In this document: positions 25,231-34,237 of the stretch, piece by piece
Layout of the letters: each line of letters starts with the position of its first letter
Numbering within the stretch: position 1 is the stretch's first letter
Source: an uncultured Roseburia sp.
GTDB lineage: Bacteria; Bacillota; Clostridia; Lachnospirales; Lachnospiraceae
NCBI GenBank assembly: GCA_947174805.1
Contig: CAMWKH010000001.1
Coordinates: 62,001 to 126,000 of the forward strand
Direction of reading: 5' to 3'
Length of the DNA: 64,000 bases
Translations under genes and position numbers: made by a program
Notes under the pieces: generated by a model
Seen by the model: the letters and a program-made list of their open reading frames with translations, nothing else
The model's database searches: none
What the model was told of the DNA's origin: nothing

Positions 25231-26550
25231 ATGGGTTTAATGACATTTAAAGGCGGCGTCCATCCTTATGATGGAAAAGACTTATCCAAAGATAAGCCAG
25301 TCAGCGAATTATTACCCAAAGGCGAACTGGTATTTCCGTTATCTCAGCATATCGGAGCGCCAGCAACTCCAATTGTTGCAGTTGGCGACACTGTATTAAG
25401 AGGGCAGAAGATTGCAGAAGCCGGCGGATTTGTATCCTCCCCGATTTATGCATCTGTTTCAGGCACAGTGAAAGCAATCGAACCGCGCCGGGTTGCGGTT
25501 GGCGATATGGTGAACTCCATCATAATCGAAAGTGACGGCGAGATGAAAGAGGCAGAGTTTGTAAAGACAGATGATGTGACAAAACTCTCCAATGAAGAGA
25601 TTATCGGCAAGATTAAAGAAGCCGGTGTAGTAGGTATGGGTGGTGCAGGATTCCCGACCCATGTGAAATTGTCTCCCAAGGAGCCGGATAAGATTGAATA
25701 CATTATCGCAAACTGTGCGGAATGTGAGCCTTATCTGACTTCCGATTACCGCAGAATGATAGAGCAGCCGGAAAAACTGGTAGCCGGTATGAGAATCGTA
25801 CTGCAGCTTTTCCCCAAGGCAAAGGGAGTGTTCGGTGTGGAGGACAACAAGCCGGATTGTATTGCAAAATTAAAAGATTTAGTTAAGGACGAACCCCGTA
25901 TGGAAGTGGCGGAGCTGATGACGAAGTATCCCCAGGGAGGAGAGCGTCAGCTTATCTATGCGGTGACAAAGCGTTCCATTAACTCCAAGATGCTTCCCGC
26001 AGACGCAGGATGTATCGTTGACAATGTGGAGACATTGGTTGCCATTTATAATGCAGTTGCACTGGGACAGCCTTTGATGAACCGTATTTTTACCGTGACA
26101 GGAAATGCGGTGGCGGAGCCTCAGAATTTTTATATCTGCATTGGTACAAATTATCAGGAAATGTTAGACGCTGCAGGAGGCTTTAAGGGAGACTGCAAAA
26201 AGATGATTGCAGGAGGGCCCATGATGGGATTTGCCCTTTTTGGCCTTAATATCCCTGCAACGAAGACTTCCTCCGCACTTCTCTGCTTTACGGAGGATGA
26301 AGTGGAGGCATATAAGGAGACAGCCTGCATCAACTGCGGACGCTGTGTGGAGGCTTGTCCGGAGCTTTTAATCCCCTCCAGGCTTGCAGACTTTTCCAAA
26401 AACGGCTTGATGGATGTGTTTGAAAAATGGCACGGCCTTGAGTGCGTGGAGTGCGGAAGCTGCAGTTTTGCCTGTCCGGCAAAACGTCCTTTAGCACAGG
26501 CAGTAAAGACTATGAAGAAACAGGCACTGGCGGCAAAGAGAAAAAAATAA
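25231..26550 (+). CDS. rnfC: Rnf complex subunit C
   Basis: A 439-residue peripheral subunit of the Rnf ferredoxin:NAD+ oxidoreductase. It begins with the family's FKGGVHP motif and a barrel-like hybrid domain. GMGGAGFPTHVK near residue 135 is the NADH/FMN-binding loop, and two 4Fe-4S motifs (CINCGRCVEACP and CVECGSCSFACP) lie near the C-terminus. It takes electrons to or from NAD. First gene of rnfCDGEAB, preceded by an AAGTGGGG site. Confidence 0.97.
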   Translation: MGLMTFKGGVHPYDGKDLSKDKPVSELLPKGELVFPLSQHIGAPATPIVAVGDTVLRGQKIAEAGGFVSSPIYASVSGTVKAIEPRRVAVGDMVNSIIIESDGEMKEAEFVKTDDVTKLSNEEIIGKIKEAGVVGMGGAGFPTHVKLSPKEPDKIEYIIANCAECEPYLTSDYRRMIEQPEKLVAGMRIVLQLFPKAKGVFGVEDNKPDCIAKLKDLVKDEPRMEVAELMTKYPQGGERQLIYAVTKRSINSKMLPADAGCIVDNVETLVAIYNAVALGQPLMNRIFTVTGNAVAEPQNFYICIGTNYQEMLDAAGGFKGDCKKMIAGGPMMGFALFGLNIPATKTSSALLCFTEDEVEAYKETACINCGRCVEACPELLIPSRLADFSKNGLMDVFEKWHGLECVECGSCSFACPAKRPLAQAVKTMKKQALAAKRKK

Positions 26551-26577
26551 TGAGAAAATAGAAAGAGGTGAATTTTT

Positions 26578-27519
26578 GTGAGTGATTTATTTAACGTTTC
26601 ATCGTCACCACATGTTCGTTCCAAAGATACCAGCAGCCGGATTATGCAGTATGTAATTCTTGCATTGCTGCCTACCACAGCCTTTGGTATTTACAACTTT
26701 GGAATAAAAGCAGCAATTTTAATAGTCGTAACCATCGCTAGCTGTATCGCTTCCGAGTGGATTTACGAAAAAATCGTACATAAAGAGAGCACCATAAAGG
26801 ACTGCAGCTCTATCGTGACAGGTTTGCTTTTGGCATTAAACCTTCCCCCAACTCTCCCCTGGTGGGAGGCCGTTATGGGCGGTGTTTTTGCAATTATCGT
26901 GGTGAAGATGCTTTTCGGCGGATTAGGGCAGAATTTTATGAACCCGGCTTTAGGAGCAAGGTGTTTTCTGTTAATCGCTTTTGCGGCAGATATGACAAAT
27001 TTTGCCATTGATTCCTACTCAGGGGCAACCCCCCTTGCGGCAATCCGAAACGGGGAGTCCGTAAATCTTATGGATATGTTTATCGGAAGGACGGCAGGCA
27101 CCATCGGTGAGACTTCTGCTATCGCCGTTTTAATCGGCGCTATTATCCTGATTTTGCTGGGAGTTATCGATTTGAGGATTCCCGCAACTTATATTGTGAC
27201 ATTTGTGGTATTTCTTCTTCTTTTCAGCGGCCACGGATTCGACGGAAATTATATTGTGGCAGAGCTCTGCGGCGGCGGATTGATGCTTGGTGCATTCTTT
27301 ATGGCAACTGACTATGTCACATCCCCCATTACTCCAATGGGAAAAATTGTATTTGGTATCTGTCTTGGAATTTTCACAGGTCTGTTCCGTATCTTCGGGG
27401 CAAATGCGGAAGGCGTTTCCTTTGCAATTATTTTGAGCAACCTGTTAGTTCCTATGATTGAGCGCTATACGGTGCCAAGGGCATTTGGCGTGGTAAAGGA
27501 GGCAAAGAAGCATGAATAA
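26578..27519 (+). CDS. rnfD: Rnf complex subunit D
   Basis: A 313-residue membrane subunit with about nine to ten helices. It starts at GTG 26578 after AAAGAGGTG. SGATPLAAI contains the Thr expected to carry covalently bound FMN, which ApbE attaches. RnfD is thought to form part of the ion path. Its end overlaps rnfG by eight bases. Confidence 0.97.
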   Translation: MSDLFNVSSSPHVRSKDTSSRIMQYVILALLPTTAFGIYNFGIKAAILIVVTIASCIASEWIYEKIVHKESTIKDCSSIVTGLLLALNLPPTLPWWEAVMGGVFAIIVVKMLFGGLGQNFMNPALGARCFLLIAFAADMTNFAIDSYSGATPLAAIRNGESVNLMDMFIGRTAGTIGETSAIAVLIGAIILILLGVIDLRIPATYIVTFVVFLLLFSGHGFDGNYIVAELCGGGLMLGAFFMATDYVTSPITPMGKIVFGICLGIFTGLFRIFGANAEGVSFAIILSNLLVPMIERYTVPRAFGVVKEAKKHE

Positions 27520-28123
27520 AAAAATTGTACATGACGCTATGATTTTAACTGCATTTACTTTGGTGCTTGGCTTTGTCCTTGGTCTTGTCTATGAAATAAC
27601 AAAGGAGCCTATCGCTGCAGCGGACGCCGCAACGGCACAGGCAGCTTACCAGACCGTGTTTGCCGATGCAGACAGTTTTGAGGCTTTCGGGGATTTTGAT
27701 AAAGAGGCTGCCCTTTCTGTGATGGAAGAAAACGGTTTCAGCGATGAAATCACGGATGTACAGGTGGCGATGGACGGCAGCGGCAGCGCCTTAGGCTATG
27801 TCATCACTGTGATGGCAAAGGATGCCAGCCAGGCCAATATTACTTTTTCCGTGGGCATTGCAAATGACGGAACGGTAAACGGTTACTCCATTACCAATAT
27901 TGCAGAGACCCCCGGCCTTGGAATGAAAGCAGGAGATGAGTCTTTTGCAGGCCAGTTTGCAGGGAAGCTTGTGGACAAATTTACCATCGTTAAGAGCGCT
28001 CCCGCTGCTGACGGCGAGGTGGAAACCATTTCCGGCGCAACCATTACCTCAAAGGCGATGGCAAACGGTGTCAATGCATGTATTACATACTTCCATACCG
28101 TACTGGAAGGAGGCGCAAATTAA
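27512..28123 (+). CDS. rnfG: Rnf complex subunit G
   Basis: A 203-residue subunit with one N-terminal membrane helix (LTAFTLVLGFVLGLVYEI) and an extracytoplasmic FMN-binding domain. ISGATITSKAMANGV near residue 172 holds the Thr for covalent FMN. It passes electrons across the outer side of the complex. It overlaps rnfD and touches rnfE (TAATG). Confidence 0.97.
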   Translation: MNKKIVHDAMILTAFTLVLGFVLGLVYEITKEPIAAADAATAQAAYQTVFADADSFEAFGDFDKEAALSVMEENGFSDEITDVQVAMDGSGSALGYVITVMAKDASQANITFSVGIANDGTVNGYSITNIAETPGLGMKAGDESFAGQFAGKLVDKFTIVKSAPAADGEVETISGATITSKAMANGVNACITYFHTVLEGGAN

Positions 28124-28842
28124 TGAATAAGAATACAGAACGTTTATATAACGGTATTATTAAAGAAAATCCGACCTTTGTTTTAATGCTTGGTATGTGT
28201 CCCACCCTGGCAGTTACCACAAGTGCTGTCAACGGACTGGGAATGGGGCTTTCCACCACAGTGGTGCTTGTGCTGTCCAATCTTTTGATTTCCCTGTTCC
28301 GCAAGGTGATTCCCGGCGGCGTGCGTATGCCGGCATTTATCGTTATTGTGGCATCCCTTGTGACCATGGTGGAGTTTATTATGAAAGCTTACACTCCGGC
28401 GCTGGCTTCCCAGCTTGGCGTGTATATTCCCCTTATCGTGGTAAACTGTATTATCCTTGGACGTGCGGAGAGCTATGCCTCCAAAAACCAGCCGGTGTCC
28501 TCAATTTTTGACGGAATCGGTATGGGACTTGGTTTTACCTTCGGTCTTACCTGTATCGGTATTGTGAGGGAGATTCTTGGTGCAGGACAGATTTTCGGTG
28601 CACAGATTCTTTCTCTGGAGTGGTTTACACCAATTACAATCTTTGTTATGGCCCCCGGAGCATTCCTTGTTTTAGCTGTTCTTGTTGCCATTATGAATAT
28701 TGTGAGGGATAAGATGGAAGCTAAGGGCAAACCCCTTGCCGCTCCTTCCGGCTGTATTACTGGAGACTGCGCTTCCTGCGGAATGTCTTCCACATGTACC
28801 GGTAAGAGCACAAATTCAGCTTCGGCTGCAAAGTCAGAATAG
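28123..28842 (+). CDS. rnfE: Rnf complex subunit E
   Basis: The start is ATG 28123 (GGAGG eleven bases before), overlapping the rnfG stop by one base; 239 residues. About six membrane helices include the NPTFVLMLGMCPTLAV segment, whose Cys belongs to the inner-membrane iron-sulfur site shared with RnfA. After the last helix is a ~35-residue cytoplasmic tail with four clustered Cys (28751-28800) that is not part of the core fold. Confidence 0.96.
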   Translation: MNKNTERLYNGIIKENPTFVLMLGMCPTLAVTTSAVNGLGMGLSTTVVLVLSNLLISLFRKVIPGGVRMPAFIVIVASLVTMVEFIMKAYTPALASQLGVYIPLIVVNCIILGRAESYASKNQPVSSIFDGIGMGLGFTFGLTCIGIVREILGAGQIFGAQILSLEWFTPITIFVMAPGAFLVLAVLVAIMNIVRDKMEAKGKPLAAPSGCITGDCASCGMSSTCTGKSTNSASAAKSE

Positions 28843-28856
28843 GAGGATAGATACGG

Positions 28857-29432
28857 ATGAAAACATTATTATTGATTGCAATCGCATCAGCTATTGTAAA
28901 TAACGTAGTTTTAAGCCAGTTCCTGGGTATCTGTCCATTTTTAGGTGTATCTAAGAAGACAGAGACTGCTGCGGGCATGGGCGGGGCGGTTATTTTCGTT
29001 ATCACCATCGCTTCCTTTGTCACAGCATTGATTTACAAATTTGTGTTGACTCCATTAGACATTCAGTACCTCCAGACAATCGTGTTTATCCTTGTGATTG
29101 CCGCACTGGTGCAGTTTGTGGAGATGTTTTTAAAGAAATCTATTCCCTCACTGTATGAGAGTTTAGGAGTTTATCTTCCTTTGATTACAACAAACTGTGC
29201 AGTGCTTGGTGTGGCTTTAAATAACGTGACAAAGGAATACAATATCTTGGAGAGCGTTGTCAACGGTTTTGCCACAGCAGTGGGATTCTTTATTGCCATT
29301 GTGATTATGGCAGGACTTCGTGAAAAAATTGAATACAATGATATTCCCAAACCCTTCCAGGGTACAGCGATTGTACTGATTACCGCATGTCTGATGTCAA
29401 TTGCGTTTATGGGATTCTCAGGAATGATTTAG
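28857..29432 (+). CDS. rnfA: Rnf complex subunit A
   Basis: A 191-residue membrane subunit with six helices, homologous to RnfE but inverted. NNVVLSQFLGICPFLGV near residue 15 and TTNCAVLGVAL near residue 113 carry the two conserved Cys for the membrane-embedded iron-sulfur cluster. An AGGAGG site precedes the ATG. Confidence 0.97.
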   Translation: MKTLLLIAIASAIVNNVVLSQFLGICPFLGVSKKTETAAGMGGAVIFVITIASFVTALIYKFVLTPLDIQYLQTIVFILVIAALVQFVEMFLKKSIPSLYESLGVYLPLITTNCAVLGVALNNVTKEYNILESVVNGFATAVGFFIAIVIMAGLREKIEYNDIPKPFQGTAIVLITACLMSIAFMGFSGMI

Positions 29433-29444
29433 GAGGAAAAACAG

Positions 29445-30236
29445 ATGAGTGTACAGGCAATTTTAATTGCGGCCCTCGTCGTAGGCGGTGTAGGGCTTTT
29501 AATTGGATTTTTCCTTGGTATTTCCGGAGAAAAATTCAAAGTGGAAGTGGACCCAAGAGAAGAGGCAATTATGGGTGTCCTTCCAGGTAATAACTGTGGT
29601 GGCTGCGGATATGCCGGATGTTCCGGTTTAGCTGCCGCTATTGTAAAAGGAGAGGCCCCGGTGAATCAGTGTCCGGTGGGCGGTGCTCCGGTGGGAAACC
29701 AGATTGGTGAGATTATGGGCGTTGCCGCAGGGGACAGCGTAAGACAGGTGGCATTTGTAAAATGTGCCGGAACCTGCGAGAAGGCAAAACAGGATTACAA
29801 TTACACAGGGGTGGAAGACTGCGGCGCCATGGCATTTGTGCCGGGAGGCGGTGCCAAGACATGTAATTACGGCTGTCTTGGTTTTGGAAGCTGTGTAAAA
29901 GCGTGTCCCTTTGACGCTGTACATATTGTGGACGGTATTGCAAAGGTGGACAAAGAAGCCTGCAAAGCCTGCGGAAAGTGCGTAGCTGCATGTCCGAAAC
30001 ATTTAATCGAGCTGGTACCCTATGATGCAAAGCATCTTGTTTCCTGTAGTTCTAAGGACAAGGGCAAGGACGTGATGAAGGGATGTTCCGTAGGTTGTAT
30101 CGGATGCCACTTATGTGAGAAGAACTGTCCAAGCGACGCGATTCATGTGGTGGACAATGTGGCATACATCGACCAGGCGAAATGTACCGGCTGCGGAATC
30201 TGTGCCGAGAAGTGTCCCAAGAAGATTATTTTATAA
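29445..30236 (+). CDS. rnfB: Rnf complex subunit B (polyferredoxin)
   Basis: A 263-residue subunit that accepts electrons from reduced ferredoxin. It has an N-terminal membrane anchor, a four-Cys domain (NNCGGCGYAGCSG plus a later Cys), then four further Cys-rich cluster motifs: CLGFGSCVKACP, CKACGKCVAACP, CIGCHLCEKNCP and CTGCGICAEKCP. It is the last rnf gene and is followed by a terminator. Confidence 0.97.
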   Translation: MSVQAILIAALVVGGVGLLIGFFLGISGEKFKVEVDPREEAIMGVLPGNNCGGCGYAGCSGLAAAIVKGEAPVNQCPVGGAPVGNQIGEIMGVAAGDSVRQVAFVKCAGTCEKAKQDYNYTGVEDCGAMAFVPGGGAKTCNYGCLGFGSCVKACPFDAVHIVDGIAKVDKEACKACGKCVAACPKHLIELVPYDAKHLVSCSSKDKGKDVMKGCSVGCIGCHLCEKNCPSDAIHVVDNVAYIDQAKCTGCGICAEKCPKKIIL

Positions 30237-30344
30237 CAGTTCAACCATAGCGAAGGAAGCCTGTGTAGGAGGCGGTTTGGCTTGGTTTAGGGGACGGGGT
30301 CTGAACGGTTACTTTTTATAGGATATAGCTTGAAAAAGTATTGG

Positions 30345-30393
30345 AAAGATGCTAAAATCATACTTCTAAGATGTGGTTTTAGCATCTTTTTTT
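30345..30393 (+). terminator. Intrinsic terminator of the rnf operon
   Basis: Stem AGATGCTAAAAtCA / TGgTTTTAGCATCT with a 13-base loop and seven T. Confidence 0.88.
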
Positions 30394-30445
30394 GCTTTGT
30401 GAGCGGGATAAGGTTTTTCGTATTTTAACAGGAAAGTGTGATGAA

Positions 30446-31834
30446 ATGAGAAGGTTTAGAGAATTATTTATTGGAGATAAAACGTTTTACAGAATGGTTT
30501 TACTTGTGGCCATACCGATTATTGTGCAGAACAGTATTACCAACCTGGTGGTCCTTTTAGATAATATTATGGTGGGCCGTGTGGGGACAGAGCAGATGTC
30601 CGGGGTGGCCATTGTGAACCAGCTGATGATGGTATTTAATATTTGTATTTTTGGCTGTGTCTCTGCTGCTGGGATATTTGGGGCTCAGTTTTTTGGAAAG
30701 GGGGACCACAAAGGGGTGCAGTATTCCTTCCGGTTTAAAATCCTCTGCGGCCTTTTTCTGGCTTTTGGCTGGATTCTTGTCCTGTATTTTTTCAGAAATC
30801 CTCTGATTCATCTTTTTCTGCATGAGGGAAACGGGCAGGCGGGAGATTTGGAAACCACCTATCAATATGGGAGTTCCTATCTTAAAATAATGCTTTTGGG
30901 GCTGGTGCCAGCCGCATTGACCCAGGTGTATGCCGGGACTTTAAGGGAGACAGGGGAGACGATTCTTCCTATGAAATCCGGGGTTGCGGCGGTTTTGACA
31001 AATCTTATTTTAGATTACATTCTCATATTCGGAGCAGGGCCCATCCCTTCCTTTGGAGTGGAGGGAGCCGCCGCAGCAACGGTGACGGCGAGATTTCTGG
31101 AGGCGGGAATTATTATTTCCTGGACTCACAGGCACAGGGAGAAAAACAAGTTCATTGCAGGGGCCTATGAGAGTATGCATATACCGGGAAAACTTACCCT
31201 TGAGATTGTGAAAAAGGGAATGCCCCTTTTAATCAATGAGACTTTGTGGTCTTTAGGTACGGCTATGCTGAATCAGTGCTATTCCACCAGGGGGCTGGCG
31301 GTGGTGGCGGGGTTAAACATCTCTTCCACAGTGTCGAATCTCTTTAATGTGGTTTTTATTGCCCTGGGCTCTTCCATTGCCATTGTGGTAGGCCAGCTCT
31401 TAGGTGCGGGGAAATTGGAGGAGGCGGTGGAGACGGACCGGAAAATGATATTTTTTTCCGTGTCAAGCTGCTTTGTGGTGGGTATGATTATGTTTCTCAT
31501 CGCCCCGTTGTTTCCCCAGATTTATAATACCTCCCAGGATGTCCGGGATTTAGCCACAAGGTTTATCCGAATATCCTCCGCCTGTATGCCGTTGTACGCT
31601 TTTATGCATGCCTCCTACTTTACTTTGCGCTCCGGGGGAAAGACCTGGATTACCTTCCTTTTTGACAGCGTTTATATCTGGGTGTTTAATATTCCCCTGG
31701 CATTTGTGCTCACCAGGTTTACAGGGCTGTATATCGTACATATTTTCCTGTTCTGCCAGTTGATTGAAATATTTAAGTGCATGATTGGCTTTGTTCTCCT
31801 TAAGAAAAAAATCTGGGTAAATGACTTGGTATAA
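30446..31834 (+). CDS. MATE family efflux transporter
   Basis: The start is ATG 30446 (GGAAAG nine bases upstream), giving 462 residues and about twelve membrane helices in two MatE repeats. The first repeat opens IPIIVQNSITNLVVLLDNIMVGRVG, the typical MATE entry helix. These proteins export cationic compounds in exchange for Na+ or H+; the substrate cannot be told. The 3' end lies 43 bases before the VanY-like gene. Confidence 0.92.
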   Translation: MRRFRELFIGDKTFYRMVLLVAIPIIVQNSITNLVVLLDNIMVGRVGTEQMSGVAIVNQLMMVFNICIFGCVSAAGIFGAQFFGKGDHKGVQYSFRFKILCGLFLAFGWILVLYFFRNPLIHLFLHEGNGQAGDLETTYQYGSSYLKIMLLGLVPAALTQVYAGTLRETGETILPMKSGVAAVLTNLILDYILIFGAGPIPSFGVEGAAAATVTARFLEAGIIISWTHRHREKNKFIAGAYESMHIPGKLTLEIVKKGMPLLINETLWSLGTAMLNQCYSTRGLAVVAGLNISSTVSNLFNVVFIALGSSIAIVVGQLLGAGKLEEAVETDRKMIFFSVSSCFVVGMIMFLIAPLFPQIYNTSQDVRDLATRFIRISSACMPLYAFMHASYFTLRSGGKTWITFLFDSVYIWVFNIPLAFVLTRFTGLYIVHIFLFCQLIEIFKCMIGFVLLKKKIWVNDLV

Positions 31835-31877
31835 CAAAATAGGGCGGTGCGTAAAATCAAGAGAAAGGATGATTCTG

Positions 31878-32798
31878 ATGAAGGATGGAGAGAGAAGACG
31901 GAGAAGAAAAAGAAACCAGCGTTTCAGGGCTTTCACCCTGTGTCTTTTGTATATGTTAGCATTAACCTGTTTTCTATCCCTGATTTTTCTATTCCGTGAA
32001 AAGATAAAAGAAAATCATCCGGAGGCTGCCGCAAGGGAGGAGGCGACGGAATATCTTCCGGCACAGGATGTGAACAGTGAAATAGATTCCGAAACTGACA
32101 GAGTGGAGACAGAAGAAGTTCTGTCGGAAGCAGTGAAGGCGGAAAATGAATATGAGAGAATCTTGTCTCTATCTCCGGGAATGTGCGCACTCCAAGGGTT
32201 TTTGCCGGATGAAGCTGCCGGCAGGCTGTTTTATGAAGGGGAAATCACAGAGGTACTGCCAAGAATTCAGGGGATTTCCTATCAGGAGAACCCCCATGTG
32301 GCTTTGAGGGATTTGGCCTATCTTCGGATGCTCTATTGCGGCATGGACGGCAATACCTATGTGGGGGAGATGATTGTAAACCGGAAGATTAAAGATGACG
32401 TGCTTCAGATTTTCCAAACACTTTATGAGAACCGGTATCCCATAGAGCGTATGGTATTGGTGGATGAATTTGGAGGGGATGACCAGGACTCCATGGAGGC
32501 AAATAATACTTCCGCCTTTAATTACCGCACCATTGCCGGGAGCGATAAACTGTCCAACCACAGTTACGGTATGGCCATAGACTTAAATCCAAAATATAAC
32601 CCCTATGTGAAGCAGGCGGCGGACGGCAGTGCGGCCTGCCAGCCCGAAAGTTCCGGGGCTTATGCAGACAGGTCAAAAGAATTTGATTATAAGATAGATG
32701 AAAATGATTTGGCTTATCAGCTTTTTACTGCTGCGGGCTTTACCTGGGGAGGGAGCTGGAAAAGTGTGAAGGATTACCAGCACTTTGAAAAGGAATGA
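31878..32798 (+). CDS. VanY-like M15 family D,D-carboxypeptidase, membrane anchored
   Basis: The start is ATG 31878 with AAAGGA eight bases before; 306 residues. A basic N-terminus (RRRRRKRNQR) and one membrane helix anchor it, then an acidic linker of ~50 residues. The C-terminal domain has the zinc-peptidase motif NHSYGMAIDLNP (metal His and Asp) and a late His in DYQHFE. It should remove the terminal D-Ala from peptidoglycan precursors or cross-links. No other vancomycin-resistance genes are nearby, so a wall-remodelling role is more likely. Confidence 0.85.
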   Translation: MKDGERRRRRKRNQRFRAFTLCLLYMLALTCFLSLIFLFREKIKENHPEAAAREEATEYLPAQDVNSEIDSETDRVETEEVLSEAVKAENEYERILSLSPGMCALQGFLPDEAAGRLFYEGEITEVLPRIQGISYQENPHVALRDLAYLRMLYCGMDGNTYVGEMIVNRKIKDDVLQIFQTLYENRYPIERMVLVDEFGGDDQDSMEANNTSAFNYRTIAGSDKLSNHSYGMAIDLNPKYNPYVKQAADGSAACQPESSGAYADRSKEFDYKIDENDLAYQLFTAAGFTWGGSWKSVKDYQHFEKE

Positions 32799-32860
32799 AG
32801 GCTTGCCCTGTTATCTCTTATACATTTATGAATATTTGTCAAAATTATCTTTGTTTATAG

Positions 32861-32889
32861 TTGAAATTTTGTGCAAAATGTGCTATAAC
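32861..32889 (+). promoter_or_regulatory. Sigma-A promoter of the alcohol dehydrogenase gene
   Basis: TTGAAA (32861-32866), a 17-base spacer and TATAAC (32884-32889). The gene starts 69 bases later. Confidence 0.75.
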
Positions 32890-32958
32890 TGAACTATGTT
32901 AAAAAAATAACATTGTTGTATAAGACGGAGAAGTTGTTTTTAAAAAGGAGGATAAGAC

Positions 32959-34140
32959 ATGGCAAGATTTACGTTACCCAGGGATTTGTTTTATGGAAAG
33001 GATTCCCTGGAAAATCTAAAAAACCTTTCCGGTACAAAAGCAATTGTGGTTTCCGGCGGCAGTTCCATGAGAAGAGGCGGATTTTTAGATAAGGTAGAAG
33101 GGTATCTCAAGGAAGCCGGCATGGAAGTGAAATTTTTTGAAGGGGTAGAGCCTGACCCGTCTGTGGAGACAGTGATGAAAGGTGCGGCTGCTATGCAGGA
33201 GTTTGAGCCTGACTGGATTGTTTCTATCGGAGGAGGTTCACCCATAGATGCAGCGAAGGCTATGTGGGCTTTCTATGAATATCCAGACACCACTTTTGAG
33301 GATTTGATTACACCCTTTAATTTCCCGAAACTCAGGACGAAAGCGCGGTTTTGTGCAATCCCTTCCACATCCGGCACGGCTACGGAAGTGACGGCATTCT
33401 CCGTTATCACCGACTATGCAAAGGGAATCAAATATCCTCTGGCAGATTTTGAAATTACGCCGGATGTGGCTATTGTTGACCCGGCATTAGTGGAAAGCCT
33501 TCCTATTAAACAGGTGGCGTATACAGGTATGGACGCTTTGACCCATGCCATTGAGGCATATGTTTCCACATTGAACAGTCCTTTTACAGACCCCCTTGCC
33601 ATAAAGGCTATTGAGATGGTGTTTGATTATCTTCCCCAGTCTTATCTCTGCGATATGGATGCCAGAGAGCAGATGCATTATGCCCAGTGTCTTGCAGGCC
33701 AGGCATTTTCCAACGCTCTCTTGGGAATTGTTCACTCCATGGCACATAAGACAGGAGCAGCATTTTCTACCGGCCATATTCCTCACGGATGCGCCAACGC
33801 AATTTATCTGCCCTATGTAATCAAATACAATGCCCATGAGCCGGAGGCTATGAGACGCTATGCGGACATTGCAAGGCGGGTAGGTTTAGGCGGCACATCG
33901 GAGCAGGCCCAGGTAAACGCTTTAATAGCAAAGATTGATGCCTTTAACCAGGCAATGAATATTCCAAAGACCATTCAGGAATTTGGAGTAAAAGAAGATG
34001 AATTTTTAGAGAAACTGGATTCCATCGCAGAAAACGCAGTGGGAGATGCCTGTACAGGGTCAAATCCAAGGGCAATCACTCCGGAGCAGATGGCAAAACT
34101 CTTTAAATGTACCTTCTATGGAACGGAAGTTGATTTCTAA
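32959..34140 (+). CDS. Iron-containing alcohol dehydrogenase
   Basis: A 393-residue group III dehydrogenase. The nucleotide-binding domain has GGGSPIDAAKA near residue 94 and PSTSGTATEVTAFSVI near 135. The metal ligands are in GMDALTHAIEAY, GIVHSMAHKTGA and HIPHGCANA. In fermentative clostridia these enzymes reduce aldehydes (often butyraldehyde or acetaldehyde) to alcohols with NAD(P)H. The gene stands alone between its promoter and a terminator. Substrate and cofactor preference cannot be read from sequence. Confidence 0.93.
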   Translation: MARFTLPRDLFYGKDSLENLKNLSGTKAIVVSGGSSMRRGGFLDKVEGYLKEAGMEVKFFEGVEPDPSVETVMKGAAAMQEFEPDWIVSIGGGSPIDAAKAMWAFYEYPDTTFEDLITPFNFPKLRTKARFCAIPSTSGTATEVTAFSVITDYAKGIKYPLADFEITPDVAIVDPALVESLPIKQVAYTGMDALTHAIEAYVSTLNSPFTDPLAIKAIEMVFDYLPQSYLCDMDAREQMHYAQCLAGQAFSNALLGIVHSMAHKTGAAFSTGHIPHGCANAIYLPYVIKYNAHEPEAMRRYADIARRVGLGGTSEQAQVNALIAKIDAFNQAMNIPKTIQEFGVKEDEFLEKLDSIAENAVGDACTGSNPRAITPEQMAKLFKCTFYGTEVDF

Positions 34141-34199
34141 TATTTTAACAAATGATATATCACATTTTCTTTGTGATTTCTCCGGTTTTATGAGAAGAA

Positions 34200-34237
34200 A
34201 AACCCCCGGGGCAGTGGAAATCCCGGGGGTTTATTTT
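34200..34237. terminator. Bidirectional terminator
   Basis: A perfect 11-base stem AAACCCCCGGG / CCCGGGGGTTT. It has T-rich flanks on both strands and sits between convergent genes, so it can end both transcripts. Confidence 0.88.

Noticed and set aside
30237-30344. A small gene or RNA between rnfB and its terminator
   Set aside because: Short frames only, with no ribosome site and no clear structure.
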